A stretch of DNA of 64,000 bases from Halieaceae bacterium UBA6060 (GTDB lineage: Bacteria; Pseudomonadota; Gammaproteobacteria; Pseudomonadales; Halieaceae), in assembly GCA_002428935.1 (NCBI GenBank), contig DIYG01000026.1:22171-86170 (forward strand). Direction: 5' to 3'. The position numbers and the translations under genes were made by a program. The notes under the pieces are model-generated. The model ran no database searches and was not told the origin of the DNA. It saw only the letters and a list, made by a program, of their open reading frames with translations. Shown in pieces: positions 62,443 to 64,000 of the stretch. Every line of letters starts with the position of its first letter. The stretch's first letter is position 1.

Positions 62443-63581
62443 AAGCGCCTCCCAGCCTCCAAAAGGGTGTCATGCGCCTTGGCAAAACAGAAACGCAATA
62501 TTTTCTGAGCTGGCGGATCGGCGTAAAACAGTGAGATGGGAATCGCCGCAACCCCAAACTCTCGGGTCCAGCGCTCGCAAAGTATGTAGTCTTCTTCGTC
62601 GCTCAAAGCGCTGTAATCTAGCAGTTGAAAAAAGCTCCCAGAGGCCTTGGTCCAGGCAAAACCCGAGCCCTCTATTGCGTTTAAAAAACAGTCGCGCCGG
62701 GCCTGGTAGTTCGCCGCGAGGGTTAGGGGGTAGTCCGGCTCCTCCGCCATGAAATCGGCAAGGGCATGCTGCACCGGGGTTACCGCCACAAAAGCCACAT
62801 ACTGATGAACTTTCCGTAGCTCTGCCGTCAAAGCCGGCGGCGCGATGCAGTAGCCGGTTTTCCAGCCCGTAACGCTGTAAGTCTTACCAAAGGAATAGTG
62901 CACAAAGCTTCGTGGTCGAAGCTGCGGATGGGCGAGAACGCTCTCATGGCGGAGACCGTCGTATACCAAATGCTCGTAAACTTCGTCGCTGCAAATCAGT
63001 AGATCGTGATCCTCGGCAATGCTCGCCAATTCGTCCAGGTCATTTCTTCCAACGGTGCTGCCGCAGGGGTTGTGGGGACTATTGAGCATGAGCATCCGTG
63101 TGCGCGGCGTAATCGCCGCACGTACACGATCCCAATCCACGGTGAAGGTACCGGCTTCCAGGGGTACATGAACAGCCACGGCCCCCGCCAGTTCGATGGC
63201 CGGTGCGTAGGAATCATAGACTGGATCCAAGAGAATCACTTCGTCGCGGGGACGGACCGCGGCGGTGATCGCACAGAAAATGCCTTCCGTGGCTCCAGGT
63301 ACCACCGTGACTTCCGTGTCGGGATCTACCTTAACCCCTCGGAACCGATGGAGCTGATCGGCAATCGCTTCTCGGAGCCGTGGCAGACCCGCCATGGGTG
63401 CATACTGGTTGTGACCGCGACGCGCATGTTCACCCAGAGCCTCGGACAAGGCCGCAGGTGGCGCAAAGTCCGGAAAACCCTGGGAGAGATTGAGAGCACC
63501 GGTTTCCTGAGCAAGAGCCGACATGCGGCTGAAGATGGTGGTGCCCACCTTCGGTAGCTTACTTTCCAATACGGGAGCCAC
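62430..63581 (-). CDS. ybdL: Methionine/glutamine-type aminotransferase (YbdL-like, class I PLP)
   Basis: 383 aa from GTG 63581. Fold type I features: NLSQGFPDFAPPAAL, NQYAPMAGLPRLREAI, TVVPGATEGIFCAITAAV, MLNSPHNPCGSTV, the PLP-lysine region VHYSFGKTYSVTGWKTGYCIAPP and a C-terminal LRFCFAKAHDTLLEAGRRL. YbdL-like enzymes transaminate 4-methylthio-2-oxobutyrate to methionine, preferring glutamine. The adjoining omega-amidase gene fits this. Confidence 0.92.
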   Translation of the reverse strand: MAPVLESKLPKVGTTIFSRMSALAQETGALNLSQGFPDFAPPAALSEALGEHARRGHNQYAPMAGLPRLREAIADQLHRFRGVKVDPDTEVTVVPGATEGIFCAITAAVRPRDEVILLDPVYDSYAPAIELAGAVAVHVPLEAGTFTVDWDRVRAAITPRTRMLMLNSPHNPCGSTVGRNDLDELASIAEDHDLLICSDEVYEHLVYDGLRHESVLAHPQLRPRSFVHYSFGKTYSVTGWKTGYCIAPPALTAELRKVHQYVAFVAVTPVQHALADFMAEEPDYPLTLAANYQARRDCFLNAIEGSGFAWTKASGSFFQLLDYSALSDEEDYILCERWTREFGVAAIPISLFYADPPAQKILRFCFAKAHDTLLEAGRRLCTI

Positions 63582-63593
63582 GGATTTCGATGC

Positions 63594-64000
63594 CTAGGTG
63601 CCAGGCGCGGGTGCGGGCTGAGCCACGGTCGTCTCTAGATCCCCCTGCAGATTATCAATCCCGATCTCAGGAAGTTCCTCAGCAAGATCAAGACCCAACA
63701 CTTTGGCATAGAAAAAGAGCTCGGCCTCGCGGGAGCCAATCTGGTTTTCCGCCTTGCGGAACCCATGAGACTCGCCCTCGTAGGCGAGGTATGCGGTCGC
63801 TACTCCTTTGGCTTTTAAGGCCTCGTAAATCATTTCGGACTGATTCGGCGGCACGATAGGATCATCCAGACCCTGGAGCAAAATCAGCGGGGCAGCAAAC
63901 CCATCGAGGTGGTGAATGGGTGATCGCGCCACGTACAGATCCTTGCGCTCCGGGTACGGCCCGATGAGCTGATCGAGATAGCGCGATTCAAACTTATGGG
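63594..64000 (-). CDS. S9-family prolyl oligopeptidase-type peptidase, C-terminal part
   Basis: The gene continues past the right edge; about 135 C-terminal residues are visible. The end of the alpha/beta hydrolase domain is clear: KFESRYLDQLIGPYPERKDLY, SPIHHLDGFAAPLILLQGLDDPIVPPNQSEM with the catalytic Asp, and AYEGESHGFRKAEN with the catalytic His. The Ser nucleophile is outside the window. A short Pro/Ala tail ends the protein. It probably degrades peptides or acyl-peptides. It lies 12 bp from the aminotransferase start. Confidence 0.88.
   Translation of the reverse strand, partial: HKFESRYLDQLIGPYPERKDLYVARSPIHHLDGFAAPLILLQGLDDPIVPPNQSEMIYEALKAKGVATAYLAYEGESHGFRKAENQIGSREAELFFYAKVLGLDLAEELPEIGIDNLQGDLETTVAQPAPAPGT

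Overview
The window looks like chromosomal DNA of a marine gammaproteobacterium. The fairly high GC content, two large TonB-dependent receptors, SLC13-type transport, a DabAB inorganic-carbon pump and many GTG/TTG starts would fit the Halieaceae (OM60/NOR5) or a nearby Cellvibrionales lineage. That placement is inference, since no rRNA or universal marker was available to test it. Gene density is high, and most genes sit in short, tightly packed or overlapping operons.

Layout: 0-1.4 kb is the start of a metal-related RiPP operon (precursor with ten EGKCG motifs, MNIO enzyme, partner protein). 1.6-12.4 kb is housekeeping: HrpA helicase, a MaoC hydratase, MnmC, glutaminyl cyclase and an M16 protease. 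12.5-15.5 kb is a compact unrecognised locus: C39 peptidase, two-helix membrane protein, a secreted peptide with a leader-like motif and a Gly-rich/CPVC tail, an outer-membrane barrel, and a divergent lipoprotein with a GspG-like C-terminus. 15.5-25.2 kb holds an SLC13 carrier, a VOC protein, a surface-glycan group (methyltransferase, sulfotransferase, O-antigen ligase-like protein, YrbL-like protein), a hydrolase, an HMG-CoA reductase and a hydroxyacid dehydrogenase. 25.3-31.4 kb is a dabB-dabA-usp operon with a divergent LysR regulator. 31.4-37.0 kb has hppD with a divergent Lrp-type regulator and an Oar-like receptor.

37.3-46.0 kb contains a serine hydrolase and then the most unusual block: DUF1611 protein, alpha/beta hydrolase, HlyD-type adaptor, a 7TM domain fused to a degenerate ATP-grasp domain, and an Asp/Asn beta-hydroxylase-like enzyme. 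These are packed head to tail behind tandem operator-like inverted repeats, and folD follows on the other strand. 46.3-50.3 kb pairs a TonB-dependent receptor with an exported tyrosine phosphatase-like protein and a rhodanese.

50.37-53.64 kb is a small genomic island inserted in the 3' end of tRNA-Thr(CGU). It is bounded by a 29-bp perfect direct repeat and carries unrecognised genes, a probable frameshifted membrane protein and a transposase remnant. 53.8-64 kb is catabolic: glutarate/glutaryl-CoA genes with a LysR regulator, L-serine deaminase, a sorbosone dehydrogenase-like protein, a CitE-like lyase with a crotonase, and a translationally coupled aminotransferase/omega-amidase pair that fits methionine salvage. 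The window ends inside an S9 peptidase.
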